Assembly (NCBI RefSeq): GCF_000972495.1
Contig: NZ_LATM01000001.1
Coordinates: 889,241 to 953,240, forward strand
Source: Hymenobacter terrenus
GTDB lineage: Bacteria; Bacteroidota; Bacteroidia; Cytophagales; Hymenobacteraceae
Length of the DNA stretch: 64,000 bases
Direction: 5' to 3'
Part shown: positions 38,301 through 46,941 of the stretch, piece by piece
How positions within the stretch are numbered: position 1 is the first letter of the stretch
Layout of the letters: each line of letters starts with the position of its first letter
Translations under genes and position numbers: made by a program
Notes under the pieces: generated by a model
Databases searched by the model: none
What the model was told of the DNA's origin: nothing
Seen by the model: only the letters and a program-made list of their open reading frames with translations

Positions 38301-40188
38301 GCTCGGCACCACTGCCCCCGGCACGGCGGTGAGCTTCTACCAGCGCGTGCTAGCCACCGATGGCAAGAGCATCGTGCCCGGCCCGGCCCGCCTCCTGCAA
38401 CTAACCAAGAGCGACGCGCCCCTCACCGACCTAGTGGAGGTGCCCGCGCCCGACTTTCGCTACGACGGCAACATTCTGCCCAATGCCAACGGCTACGGTG
38501 CCACCTATGACGGCTTCGGCAAACTGTGGCTGCTCGACTTCTCGGGCCGCATTCACGCGCGGCTGCCTAACGGCCAGCCCGCCCCGTTTTCGCCCTTGCT
38601 CAACACCAATACGGCTCTGGGGCTGACGGCCCAGAACACCGGCATCGGCACCGACGCCGACGGCCATATTCTAGTTAGCTCGAATTCCAAACTCGTCAAA
38701 ATCAACGCCCAAACCGGCGCCCTGATTGCCTCCTGGACGGCCCCCGTGCGTTCCGGCGGTCAGGCCAACACCCTGACCACGCCCCGCGCCGACAGCCGCG
38801 GCCGGGTGTTCGTGGCCAGCCTGTGGGGCGATGACTACGCCTACATTCTGCGCCAGACCGGCGCCACCTTCCAGCAGGTGCGCCGCCTCACGCTGCCCGG
38901 CCGCATCCTCAGCCGCGCCTTCGCGATGGAATCAGACGGCCTGACCCTGTACCTACCCGACCCCGGCACGGCCCAGATTCAGCGCTACACCAGCACCGAT
39001 ACCGTGAACTACACGCTCGCCGGCACCATCACGAGCCTGGCCGCCGGGTCGAGTGGGGTGCAGGTGCTGCCGGGCCGGCGGCTGTACGCGGCCGTGCGGG
39101 CGGCGGGCTCCAACCCCGCTTCCTTCCACTTCCGCGACGAAACCAACCAGCGCCTTTGGAACCTGCCGCTGCCCGAAGTGGGCAACGCCGAAGCCCGCGG
39201 CTTGGGCGTGTCCGTCACCGGCGACACGCTGCTATACTGCGCCTGGAACAACGGCGGCATCCACCGCTACGTCCGCGTGCGGCCCGGCACGGTGGCGCCG
39301 GTGGGCCCGATTCGCACCTACCGCATCGCCCAAGTACGCCGCGTGCGGCCCCTGACCGGCGTGGCCGACTCGGCCGGCGTGTACTGCCGCCTGGTGGGCG
39401 TGGTGAACAGCCCGAATTTCCGCGACGCGGGGCTGGACTTCTCGCTCGTGGACGGCGACAAGGCCATCAACGTGGTGCGCCAGGCCGATAACCTGGCCTA
39501 CACCGTGCGCCCCGGCGACCAACTCCGCGTCGTCGGCCGCGTGGTGCAGGAAAACGGCCTGATTCGCTTCCAGGCCGACTCGCTGCGGCTGCTGGCGGCG
39601 GCCCAGCCGCTGTTTGGGCCCGTCCGGCAGACCGGCCCGCTGGCCGACAGCACCGAGTCATTGCCCGTGGAGCTGCGCCGCGTCCGGCTCGTCAACCCGG
39701 CTCAGTGGACCACTGGCCAGGGCTACCCCGGCTTCGGCGTGGACTTGCAGGACAGCGTGCGCACCTACCGCGCCTACATTCACCGCCGCTCGGGCTTGTA
39801 CAACGCCACCGCGCCCACCGGCACCTTCACCGTGCGGGGCCTGGTGTACCAGTTCGACCCCGAAGCACCGTTCACCGAAGGCTACGAGCTGTGGCTGCGC
39901 TCGGCCCAGGACATCAGCGTGGTGCTGAGCGCCCGCGGGGGCAGCCAGAACGCCGCGTTTGGCCTCTATCCCAACCCCACCACCGGCCTGCTGCAAGTGG
40001 AAGCCCCGCCCACCGAGAAACTCCGGCAGCTGGAGGTGCTCAACCTGCTCGGCCAGCGCCTGCGCCGCGAATCGGCGGCCGGCACGTCCACGACTCAACT
40101 GCGCGTGAACGACCTGCCCCCCGGACTCTACCTGTTGCGCCTGACTACGGATAAGCAAACCGTGACCCAGCGGTTTGAGAAGCTGTAA
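35335..40188 (+). CDS. Secreted multidomain phosphodiester glycosidase-like / metallophosphoesterase with T9SS sorting domain
   Basis: A 1617-residue exported protein with a signal peptide of about 26 residues. Residues about 90-332 are a NAGPA-type phosphodiester glycosidase domain with the signature LNLDGGGSTTM near 288. About 342-473 resemble a golvesin C-terminal-like beta domain. About 484-742 are a calcineurin-like metallophosphoesterase with CGGDM (523), GNHDG (566) and GHHHA (691), although the first motif reads SDLNG rather than DxH. About 785-908 are a CHRD domain. A beta-propeller-like stretch (1032-1318) and an OB-like region (to about 1525) follow. Residues 1536-1617 are a T9SS type A sorting domain. 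It probably removes phosphodiester or phosphate groups from extracellular polymers. Confidence 0.88.
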   Translation: MSKITFGGAALLSLLPLLGSLQQAQAQSTPLNLRWVPRQDLNVLLPPSVRVFETNDTLPDGSRIRAMYTRIALADRNLRLRAVGEEKGPAFRLKTTAEYATLNQAIWAANGGYFSANSSASLVVTDGNGVAPNQKTIARNGRNYNPTRGAFGLINRVPDVAWVYGLGGSLEGPDNTTWAYPNPSPNDPTQPPQPVPSPTFPTGAAIWNASQAVGGGPVLVHNSQVRITTAEEIIPDDIAVGRNPRTAVGYLAGDTVIVVAVDGRQAASAGATLSELAQMMVELRAREALNLDGGGSTTMLAAGEVVNNPADRPGGDRNQLRPNASSLVLSEAVPTPRRPVIVIDTDNPLYSESGLWSATNHPSAYLPTASRGATVGAPGTRARYNLGQLPRGRYQLAAWWTLGTGNARRVPYVLHRGTRRDTLFANQNDLSTTARWNVLGTFDLAPGDYVELLAQGQGGTRVIADALRLVELERTPANVPPRGNLRIAVVSDLNGALGSSTYEWQVDSIMQRIPRIWRPDLVVCGGDMVAGQGVSTDAIMRAMWQGFDRSVTSKFRQAGVPFAFTLGNHDGTRSLPMERQVTREFWRNPAYAPALAFVDSTNYPAYYSFKQDSVFVVSWDASSDVITPANLAWVQQQFSSPAARAARMRLLVGHLPLYSIAQERDGAGNVLRDNEALRKILESLDVKTYISGHHHAFFPGRRGDLELLNAGAAGSGPRPWLTLDKAPVNTITIMDVYYQQDSVAYTTYDILQRNAADMTTFDPAVLPRIIYGYDGSFVVRRDLQAEPVAATLSPLHLELGRPAGTATATAQAVIANNRLQVTGSFANLASPLLDDRTAVAISGGSHGTAGRLLSQLTVVSSDGRTGTFSGTLDAKSDTITDQLRAGALFIRLRTQANPNGELRGQLYGAANRPPVRTAVTSTRAANVYAVRNLEAIFGVSWPLSAEPDGDPVTYFYQLATDSLFTNIVFQEGTGRATTVRRREDAWYALLGTTAPGTAVSFYQRVLATDGKSIVPGPARLLQLTKSDAPLTDLVEVPAPDFRYDGNILPNANGYGATYDGFGKLWLLDFSGRIHARLPNGQPAPFSPLLNTNTALGLTAQNTGIGTDADGHILVSSNSKLVKINAQTGALIASWTAPVRSGGQANTLTTPRADSRGRVFVASLWGDDYAYILRQTGATFQQVRRLTLPGRILSRAFAMESDGLTLYLPDPGTAQIQRYTSTDTVNYTLAGTITSLAAGSSGVQVLPGRRLYAAVRAAGSNPASFHFRDETNQRLWNLPLPEVGNAEARGLGVSVTGDTLLYCAWNNGGIHRYVRVRPGTVAPVGPIRTYRIAQVRRVRPLTGVADSAGVYCRLVGVVNSPNFRDAGLDFSLVDGDKAINVVRQADNLAYTVRPGDQLRVVGRVVQENGLIRFQADSLRLLAAAQPLFGPVRQTGPLADSTESLPVELRRVRLVNPAQWTTGQGYPGFGVDLQDSVRTYRAYIHRRSGLYNATAPTGTFTVRGLVYQFDPEAPFTEGYELWLRSAQDISVVLSARGGSQNAAFGLYPNPTTGLLQVEAPPTEKLRQLEVLNLLGQRLRRESAAGTSTTQLRVNDLPPGLYLLRLTTDKQTVTQRFEKL

Positions 40189-40208
40189 CACTGAAGCCAC
40201 TGGTGATT

Positions 40209-40248
40209 ATAAAAGCCGCCTTCCGACATTGGGAGGCGGCTTTTTTAT
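40209..40248 (+). terminator. Rho-independent terminator after the 1617-residue protein
   Basis: AAAAGCCGCCTTCC pairs with GGGAGGCGGCTTTTTT, followed by the T-tract. It lies 20 bases after the stop. Confidence 0.9.
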
Positions 40249-40363
40249 ATGTGCGGGTTTGAGTTTGGACCCTGGTTGACCCGTGGCAATAAAGTATTTG
40301 GGGTGGAAATGAGGACCAATTCCAGCTGCGAGCTAGCCAGATGGCGACAGGTTGGCAACCGCC

Positions 40364-41134
40364 CTAACTTTCCATCCACGCTTTAAACAGACCGGCTTTG
40401 TCGCGGCTCACGAGCGCTTCTTCGTTCGGCTCTGGGAATAGCTCCAGCTTGAGCTTGCCGTTGAAATGAGCGTGAATTCGGCGGACGGCCCGCAGGTGCA
40501 GCAGCAGCTGGCGGCTGGCGCGGAAGAACTGGTGCGGGTCCAGCAGTTTCTCGAGACTGTCGAGGGTGTAATCAATCACGAAGCGCCGATTGCCGTCGGC
40601 CACGCAGGTTGTGACCTCGTTCCGGCTCTGAAAGTACATTATCTGCCCGATGTCGAGGGGCAGTAGCTGGGCGCTGTTGCCCACCAAAAAGCGGGTTTTG
40701 TATTTGCCTTGGTTCAGCGACAAGTTATCGAGCAGCGCCTCCAGGCGGCGGCTGGTGGTGGGCGGCGAAAAGTACGCCTGCATATCGCGCAGCTTAGCCA
40801 GAGCTACTTGCAGCTCATCAAGCTTGATTGGCTTGAGCAGGTAATCAATACTGCGCACCTTGAAGGCCTTGATGGCATACTCGTCAAATGACGTGGTGAA
40901 AATGACGGGCGCCGTCAGCGGCAGATTTTCAAAGATTTCAAAGCTGAGCCCATCGCCGAGCTGGATGTCGGCCAGGATGAGGTCGGGGGCTTCCGGGCCG
41001 GCGGCCAGCCACTCCCGCACGTCCTGTACCAGCCGCAGCACGGCCACTATCTCGGCCTGCGGGTCGGCCTGCCGGAGCAGGTATTGCAGGCGTTGGGCGG
41101 CGAGGTTTTCATCTTCAATAATGAGGTAGCGCAT
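40364..41134 (-). CDS. LytTR-family response regulator
   Basis: A 256-residue two-component regulator. The receiver domain occupies residues 1-115, with the acidic pair at 8-9, the phosphoacceptor Asp56 (ILADIQLGDG) and a KPIKLDE loop. A LytTR DNA-binding domain fills about 150-250, with FLVGNSAQLLPLDIGQIMYF and FFRASRQLLLHLRAV. It lies 47 bases after the kinase gene on the same strand and is its cognate regulator. LytTR proteins often control cell-envelope genes. Confidence 0.95.
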   Translation of the reverse strand: MRYLIIEDENLAAQRLQYLLRQADPQAEIVAVLRLVQDVREWLAAGPEAPDLILADIQLGDGLSFEIFENLPLTAPVIFTTSFDEYAIKAFKVRSIDYLLKPIKLDELQVALAKLRDMQAYFSPPTTSRRLEALLDNLSLNQGKYKTRFLVGNSAQLLPLDIGQIMYFQSRNEVTTCVADGNRRFVIDYTLDSLEKLLDPHQFFRASRQLLLHLRAVRRIHAHFNGKLKLELFPEPNEEALVSRDKAGLFKAWMES

Positions 41135-41181
41135 CAGGACACTGGTAAGAGATTTAATGACGAAAGCTGATTCTGCTCCAG

Positions 41182-42204
41182 CTAGTAGGCATCGAGCAAG
41201 GGCAGGTGCACCGTAAAAAGTCCGTCTTCGCGCACCACACGCACCGGCAGCTCGCTCAGCAGGCGGTAGCGCTCAATGATGTTTTGCAGGCCCACTTTGG
41301 TCGACTGCGGCAAGGTGGCGCGGATTTGCACATTGTTAGTCACGCTGACGTAGCTGCCGTCGGTGTGGAGCCGCAGCCGCAGGGGGCTCCGCGCCGAAAT
41401 GATGTTGTGCTTCAAGGCATTCTCAATGAGCATCTGAACGCTGAGCGGGGCCACCGACGGGCGCGACAACAGGGCAGTCGCTAACCCCTCAGTCACGACT
41501 TGTATTTCGTCGCCGAACCGAGTTTTGTTCAGGGCCACGTAGGCTTCGACAAATTTCAGCTCTTCGGCCAGGGGCACCTTGGGGCGGTCGCGGCTGAGGA
41601 GCACATAGCGGTACACGTCGGACAACTGCTCGATGAACTGCTGCGCCGCCCGGTTCTCGGGCTCGATAAGAGCAGTTAAGGTGTTGAGGGAGTTGAACAA
41701 AAAGTGCGGGTCCAGCTGCCGCTGCAAGGCTTCTAATTGCCCCTGAATGCTGGCCCGGGCCAGCGCGTCAGACCGTCGGAGGTTCTTTTTCCACTCCCCG
41801 AAAAAAAAGACACTTTCGTAGGTTGACGTAATCATGAACGTCGGCACCAGCTGGAGCAGAAAGGTAATCAGGTAGTTGCTACCGTCGCCCAGCGGCGGCA
41901 ATGGCACTTGTAGCAGCAGCTGATGCAACTGATTGAGCAGCAAAGTAGCCGCGACCGTGAACACCAGGCTGGCAATGGTCTGAAAACCCAGGCGACGGCC
42001 CGTTTGGTCGTAGCGCGGGTAGGCGCGGCGCATGTACAAAAAAATGGCCCGGTTGCCCTCCCACATCACCGTCGTAATCAATAAGCCAAAGGCGTAAGCA
42101 GAAAGCAAGCGGGAATCCAGCACCGACGGCAGCCCATCAAAACCCACGTACACGAGAGCGGCTACCAGGGGAATACCGATGAGCCGAAACCATTTATCAT
42201 TCAT
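41182..42204 (-). CDS. LytS-like sensor histidine kinase
   Basis: A 340-residue kinase of the His_kinase (LytS/YehU) type. Four membrane helices fill about residues 8-140. The phosphoacceptor box is QLDPHFLFNSLNTL with His167. The ATP-binding part follows, with IENALKHNI and TKVGLQNIIERY as its N and G boxes. There is no separate sensory domain, so the signal is probably sensed in the membrane. It forms an operon with the LytTR regulator. A TCTCTTTG sequence (one mismatch to TAnnTTTG) lies just upstream of the start. Confidence 0.94.
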   Translation of the reverse strand: MNDKWFRLIGIPLVAALVYVGFDGLPSVLDSRLLSAYAFGLLITTVMWEGNRAIFLYMRRAYPRYDQTGRRLGFQTIASLVFTVAATLLLNQLHQLLLQVPLPPLGDGSNYLITFLLQLVPTFMITSTYESVFFFGEWKKNLRRSDALARASIQGQLEALQRQLDPHFLFNSLNTLTALIEPENRAAQQFIEQLSDVYRYVLLSRDRPKVPLAEELKFVEAYVALNKTRFGDEIQVVTEGLATALLSRPSVAPLSVQMLIENALKHNIISARSPLRLRLHTDGSYVSVTNNVQIRATLPQSTKVGLQNIIERYRLLSELPVRVVREDGLFTVHLPLLDAY

Positions 42205-42299
42205 GTCATCAAAGAGAAAATTTCACGCCCTGGTAAGGCCGCTGGCGGGAGCGGAAGTTGTGTTTGCCACCCGGTGAGTTTCGTGCCGGCTTCTCCGCG

Positions 42300-42512
42300 C
42301 TAGTCCGGCAATTCGGCGCAGGCGAATCCTAGCTGATTGATTTGCCTGATTAGCTCGTTCACGCTGATGCCTTCGGCCTCTATTCGCAACACGTGGTCGC
42401 AGTCATCCAGGTCAAAGCTGTATTTGGCAATAGTTGGAATGCACTGGAGGTGTTGAGCGACCGCACGCGCTTTTTTGGGAGTGGTAACCGATGTCGAAAA
42501 TACATAAATCAT
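42300..42512 (-). CDS. Small protein with HMA-like (ferredoxin-like) pattern, copy B
   Basis: A 70-residue protein with a beta-alpha-beta pattern: MIYVFSTSV, then a helix, then FDLDDCDHVLRIEA, a second helix and a last strand. The layout resembles heavy-metal-associated domains, but the CxxC metal site is absent. It is paralogous to the 85-residue protein at 43739-43996; both share the block LDLDDCD-VLR and end in LPD. It starts 24 bases after the DUF6268-like gene, so they form an operon. Function unknown. Confidence 0.7.
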   Translation of the reverse strand: MIYVFSTSVTTPKKARAVAQHLQCIPTIAKYSFDLDDCDHVLRIEAEGISVNELIRQINQLGFACAELPD

Positions 42513-42536
42513 GATGAAGTCCGGGTTCTGTGGCCA

Positions 42537-43481
42537 TTAATGACCAAATCGCATGCTCACGCCGGCTTTGAACATGAAGCTCCCTTTCAAGTCGGTATTG
42601 ACCGCCTTAATTGGCTCGTAGTCCGCATCAAGCAAGTCGTAGTTTCGCAAAAACGCGTATCCGACCTGCGTATTAAGCCAGAGCCCTCCGTGCAGATTAT
42701 AATTCAAGGCCTGACCGGCAAATAAATTGACCGTCCGCACGTACTGCGAAATCTGGTTGTCGGCCCAAGCCCACTGCTTGCTTTTGAAAATGGCTGCGTC
42801 GGCCGTGGCCGTAACTCCCCATTCAAGCTTTTTAGTTGGCTTGTACAAAATATTAACCCGCGGATACGTAAGCTCGGCCGTCAGCCGCTCGGTCTTGCTG
42901 ACGAGGCCCACCAGCGGCGCTACGAGATTGTGGTTGAAATCGTTGGTCAGGACTGCACCGACCGAGAATACCAGGCTATTGTCGCCGTGCGGGGCATAGG
43001 TGGCCAACGCCACTCCCTGCGGGAACAGGTCTTTTTTGGATAGATTATCGGCAAAATCGGTCCTCACCATCAAGGTTGGGCTGACCAGCAACGCCCATTT
43101 TGGGTTCGTTAATTTGTAATTAAACAGTGCGGTGTAGCGGATATCCGAGAACCTTTCGGACAAGCCACTTAAGTTCTCCGAGCTGCCTTCGAGATTGTAA
43201 ATAACAGACTTACCATACAGCACATTGACCCACTGCAAGCGCGGTCCTACTTGAATGGGTGGCGCCGAAAGCTGAACCTCAACGCTATTGTACGCGTGCG
43301 ATTTACCGGGAATATCCTTAAAGTCGACCGGTGGCGCGAAGGAATAATTAACGAATAGCTTGTCGTCAAACATTTGTCCGTGCGCGACACCACCGAGGCA
43401 GCACAGGAGACCGGATAAAAGCAGGCTGGTCCAGCGGTTACTGTTACTCAGCAGGCTTTTAAAACATACTGTCGTGTTCAT
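42537..43481 (-). CDS. DUF6268-like outer-membrane beta-barrel protein
   Basis: A 314-residue exported protein. I used the ATG at 43481, which gives a signal peptide MNTTVCFKSLLSNSNR followed by a hydrophobic core and AHGQ; the frame open to 43580 is not needed. The remainder alternates beta strands typical of a barrel, with SEVQLSAPP-like and WGVTATADAAIF strands and a terminal phenylalanine-containing strand (MFKAGVSMRFGH). The assignment to DUF6268 is from memory of the strand pattern. Codon use is less GC-rich than its neighbours. It is transcribed with the small protein at 42300. Confidence 0.72.
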   Translation of the reverse strand: MNTTVCFKSLLSNSNRWTSLLLSGLLCCLGGVAHGQMFDDKLFVNYSFAPPVDFKDIPGKSHAYNSVEVQLSAPPIQVGPRLQWVNVLYGKSVIYNLEGSSENLSGLSERFSDIRYTALFNYKLTNPKWALLVSPTLMVRTDFADNLSKKDLFPQGVALATYAPHGDNSLVFSVGAVLTNDFNHNLVAPLVGLVSKTERLTAELTYPRVNILYKPTKKLEWGVTATADAAIFKSKQWAWADNQISQYVRTVNLFAGQALNYNLHGGLWLNTQVGYAFLRNYDLLDADYEPIKAVNTDLKGSFMFKAGVSMRFGH

Positions 43482-43738
43482 TCTAAGTACTTTTGGGGTT
43501 GAGGAATGGCCCAAAATTGGGCGGCTCAACCAGGGAAGTACCAGGGCATTCGTGGCGAATGCCGAAAACTCGCCAGTCAATCGTAGGAACGGAGCGACGA
43601 ATCGGAATCGAAATCAGAATAATAGCTAGCCCGGATACGGGACTCTTCTCAGGCGCCTTCCTCCTGCCGAAGGCCAAGGCTACGCGTAAATCTGCTCATG
43701 CCGGGCTATGGCCGCCACCGCTTCTGAGCGGGGTTGCC

Positions 43739-43996
43739 TTAGTCGGGCAGCACTTCTATTTGCACGCCCAGGCTGCGCACCAGGACCATCACCTGCACCC
43801 AAGGCTGCTGGCCGGGCTGCGGGGCCAGCACGCGCAGCACCCGGTCGCAGTCATCGAGGTCGAGGCTCGCTTGCAGGGCAGGAAACCGTTGGCGCAGGGC
43901 GCGCATCACCGTGGTGCCCGTTGCGACGGTGTCGATGTTGGTTTTGAATACTTCGATGGCATCCAGGGCGGGGAATCGCGGGGAGCAGGTTAGCAT
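43739..43996 (-). CDS. Small protein with HMA-like pattern, copy A
   Basis: An 85-residue protein starting at the ATG at 43996; the open frame continues to 44074 but this start better matches its paralogue. It shares IEVFKTNIDT, LDLDDCDRVLR and the terminal LPD with the 70-residue protein at 42300, and also lacks CxxC. The two flank the barrel-protein gene on the same strand. Function unknown. Confidence 0.65.
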   Translation of the reverse strand: MLTCSPRFPALDAIEVFKTNIDTVATGTTVMRALRQRFPALQASLDLDDCDRVLRVLAPQPGQQPWVQVMVLVRSLGVQIEVLPD

Positions 43997-44292
43997 AATC
44001 TTGTGAAAAAAAGATTCGGATACTGAGACGCACTGCCCCAAATCAGCCGGGGCGCGTGCCAATGCCCAAAGCAAATGCCGCGAGGTGACAGCCCTATGTC
44101 AGTAGGCTGGCCCAGTTTGATAAATCAACGGGCCGGGAGTGCAGTTGGCAGAGCCTAACCAGTGCGTGCGGGAAACATCGGAGCCCCGGCTTCCCAACTA
44201 GGATTATGGTAGCCGGCCGTTTCTTTCTCTTACCGCCCGGGATTTTTATGTGAATGCAACGGTAAATTGCCTGTCTTATCCTGCCGTTACCG

Positions 44293-45249
44293 ATGAACCG
44301 ATTCGACCGTATTACTACTATTCTCGTGCAGTTGCAAGCCAAGCGCGTGGTGCGCGGCCCGGACCTGGCCGCGCAGTTTGGCGTGAGCTTACGCACCGTG
44401 TACCGCGACCTGCGCACCCTGGAAGAAGCCGGTGTTCCGCTGTACGGCGAGGCGGGCGTGGGCTACTCGCTGGCCGAGGGCTACCGCCTGCCGCCCGTCA
44501 TGTTCACCCGCGAGGAAGCCACGGCGCTGCTCACGGCTGAGAAGCTCGCCGCCCGCCTCACCGATGCCCACACCGCCCAGCTCGGCCAGACTGCTATGGA
44601 CAAGCTGCGGGCCGTACTCCGTCGCTCCGACCGCGACTATCTCGAAAGCCTGAGCCCGCACATCCACATTCTGCGCTCCCGGGCGCCCCAGCTGCCGCTG
44701 TCCGGCCACCCCGACGTGCACCAGCGCCTGCTTGGGGCCATTGCGGCGGCGCGGGTAGTTCGCCTGCACTACCGGGACGGTTCCGGCGCGGCTACCGAGC
44801 GCGACACCGAACCCATTGGCATTTACCTGGGCCTGCACTGGCACGTGGTGGCTTACTGCCGGCTGCGCCACGAGTTCCGCGACTTCCGCCTCGACCGCAT
44901 CATTCAGCTACAGGTACTGGACGAAGCCTTTGCCCCCCGGACCGAAACCTTGCAACACTACTGGCAGGCCGAGGCGGCCCGACGCCCCCAGGAAACGGCC
45001 GTGGTGCGCTTCGACGCCGAGGCCGCCCGGCAGGTGCAGGATGCCAAGTACTATTACGGCTGGGCCCATGAGGAAGCCACGCCCGAGGGCGACGTCATCA
45101 TGACGCTGCGGCTGGGATGCCTGCGCTACACGGCTGCCTGGCTGTTGCCCTACGCCGGGCAGGTTGCGGTGCTTTCGCCGCCTGCGCTAGGGCAGCAGCT
45201 GCGCCAAATGGCTCAGGCGGCGCACCAGTATTTCTGCGCCGCAGAATAA
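44293..45249 (+). CDS. YafY-type transcriptional regulator (HTH + WYL domain)
   Basis: A 318-residue regulator. The N-terminal helix-turn-helix reads FDRITTILVQLQAKRVVRGP and VSLRTVYRDLRTLEEAGVPL. The WYL domain at about 140-220 includes GLHWHVVAYCRLRHEFRDFR, with the residues that bind small effectors or nucleic acid in this family. The C-terminal WCX-like part follows. No target gene is obvious; the downstream genes are degraded, so its former partner may be lost. Confidence 0.93.
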   Translation: MNRFDRITTILVQLQAKRVVRGPDLAAQFGVSLRTVYRDLRTLEEAGVPLYGEAGVGYSLAEGYRLPPVMFTREEATALLTAEKLAARLTDAHTAQLGQTAMDKLRAVLRRSDRDYLESLSPHIHILRSRAPQLPLSGHPDVHQRLLGAIAAARVVRLHYRDGSGAATERDTEPIGIYLGLHWHVVAYCRLRHEFRDFRLDRIIQLQVLDEAFAPRTETLQHYWQAEAARRPQETAVVRFDAEAARQVQDAKYYYGWAHEEATPEGDVIMTLRLGCLRYTAAWLLPYAGQVAVLSPPALGQQLRQMAQAAHQYFCAAE

Positions 45250-45352
45250 GTGACGGGCTCCATCCGCCACGGCAGCCAAGACACATTCAGCACCGCCTCA
45301 TCTGATACGGCGCTGGAGGATGAGGACTATCCAGCGCGGGTGCCACGCTGCA

Positions 45353-45716
45353 TTATTTCAGGCGTTTAATAATGAAGCCGTTTTCAAGCTGTCGGTACGG
45401 AAAGCAGCATCACCGTGCTCTCATCTCCTACCCTTTCCCGGGTCAGTTCAACTAGCCTTTTTCCGATGTGCTGATGTTGGTACTCAGCGCGCACTGCTAA
45501 ATCGGCCAGGTAGCAGCACCAGCGAAAACCGGTCAGGGAGCGGGCCACACCTACCAGCGTGTCCCCGTCCCAAGCCGAGGCAATCAGATTGGCGTGTTGG
45601 TACAGGGTGGCTATCCGGGCACGGTCGTCCACGGGGCGGGCCAGACCGGCACTACGGTAAAGGTCAATTACTTCATCTGGTGAAGGGGTGCGGTCGAGAT
45701 GATAGGTAATGGGCAT
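45353..45716 (-). pseudogene. GNAT acetyltransferase with a C-terminal internal deletion
   Basis: The open frame from the ATG at 45716 (MPITYHLDRTPSPDEVIDLY) gives 110 residues with the acetyl-CoA loop YQHQHIGKRLVE and stops at 45384 just after LLSVPTA. Beyond the stop, in another frame, comes ENGFIIKRLK and a stop at 45353-45355, which is the usual C-terminal end of this GNAT subfamily. About 12 residues that normally join the two parts (a YYPKxGFxKL-like segment) are missing. The simplest reading is a deletion of about 30-40 bases with frameshift. A truncated product might still be made but lacks the last strand. Confidence 0.75.
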
Positions 45717-45959
45717 GGGGTGAGAAGCCGGGCAACGCCCGCTGGTTTGGTTGATAAGTAGGTATGCTAGCGACGGGCCACTCTCTTTTCTTTGGGAGGG
45801 CGTCCGAAATCCGAGGACCGAACTCGAAGGCCAGGGAATTTCCGCCGTAGAATAATTGCTGCCCGCGCCGCAGCCAGCCGCTAAAGGCATAGAGCTCCCG
45901 GTATGCGTTGGGGAAGTCAAATTTCACCGACTCCCGATGCGAAAAAGAAGACGATTCCA

Positions 45960-46770
45960 TGAGTGAGCGCTGCTATTGCGCCGCCGACCATGCCTTTGCG
46001 CAGCGCGGAGCGCAACTGCGCCGGGTGGGCGTCGATGCCCACGGTTTGCGCGTGGACGAGGTGGAGGCCCTATGCCAGCAGCAGCCCATCCGGCTGCTCT
46101 ACCTTACGCCCCACCACCACTACCCCACCACGGTCACGCTCTCGGCCGAGCGTCGGGTGCGGCTGCTGCAACTGGCCGAGCGCTACGACTTCATCATTAT
46201 GGAAGATGACTACGACTTTGACTTCCATTACGATGGCAGCCCCATCCTGCCGCTGGCCAGCGCCAACCGTGCGGGCCGGGTCCTGTACCTGGGCTCGCTG
46301 AGCAAGGTACTGGCGCCTGGTTTTCGGGTGGGCTACATCGTTGCGCCGGCCGACATCATCGCCGAGTTGGCGCACCTGCGGGTACTGATAGACCACTAGG
46401 ACGACACGTTGCTCGAGCAGGGCATCGCCGAGCTGTTTGCCGAGGGCGAGATGCGGGCCCACCTCAAGCGAGCCCGCAAAATCTACCAGCAGCGCCGCGA
46501 CTTGCTCTGCCAGCTGCTGCGCCAGCAGGTGGGCGGGTGGGTAGCGTTTGAAGAGCCCACTGGCGGCATGGCCGTGTGGACGAGGTTTGCCGAAACGGTG
46601 GACCTAACGGCGCTATCCCAACGCTGCGGAGAATTGGGGCTGAGCCTCGGCGACGGCCAGCTGTTTCGGACTCCGGCAGAAACGCAGGCCTCTCACCTGC
46701 GCCTGGGCTTTGCCTCTCTCAACGCAGCCGAGCTCAGCCGCAGTGTCGACCTACTGGGGCAGGCGCTGCT
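45960..46770 (+). pseudogene. MocR/PdxR-type aminotransferase-like regulator, 5'-truncated with an in-frame stop
   Basis: Homology to the aminotransferase half of MocR regulators begins abruptly at about 45960 (AFAQRGAQLRRVGVDAHGL). It continues through YLTPHHHYPTTVTLS, MEDDYDFDFHYDGSP and the PLP-lysine region YLGSLSKVLAPGFRVGY. The helix-turn-helix domain and the first part of the aminotransferase are missing. A TAG at 46397-46399 interrupts the frame within RVLIDH*DD, where the family has Gln, which fits a CAG-to-TAG change. The same frame then continues through the C-terminal part to about 46765. It lies divergent to the GNAT gene, as MocR genes often do to their targets. Confidence 0.85.
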
Positions 46771-46941
46771 ACCAGCTTGCTCCTCGCTCCTAAGAAAGTG
46801 TAAGGCAAGTGTGATGACAGATAAGAACCGGCCCTCCAGGTGGACCAGCCATTATCTGCAAACCGGCCGGCGCGGCCGGGGCAGGGCTGTATTATACTTG
46901 CTGTCCGGCTGCTGTTGTGGTCCGGCCTACTCTCCTTCGCC

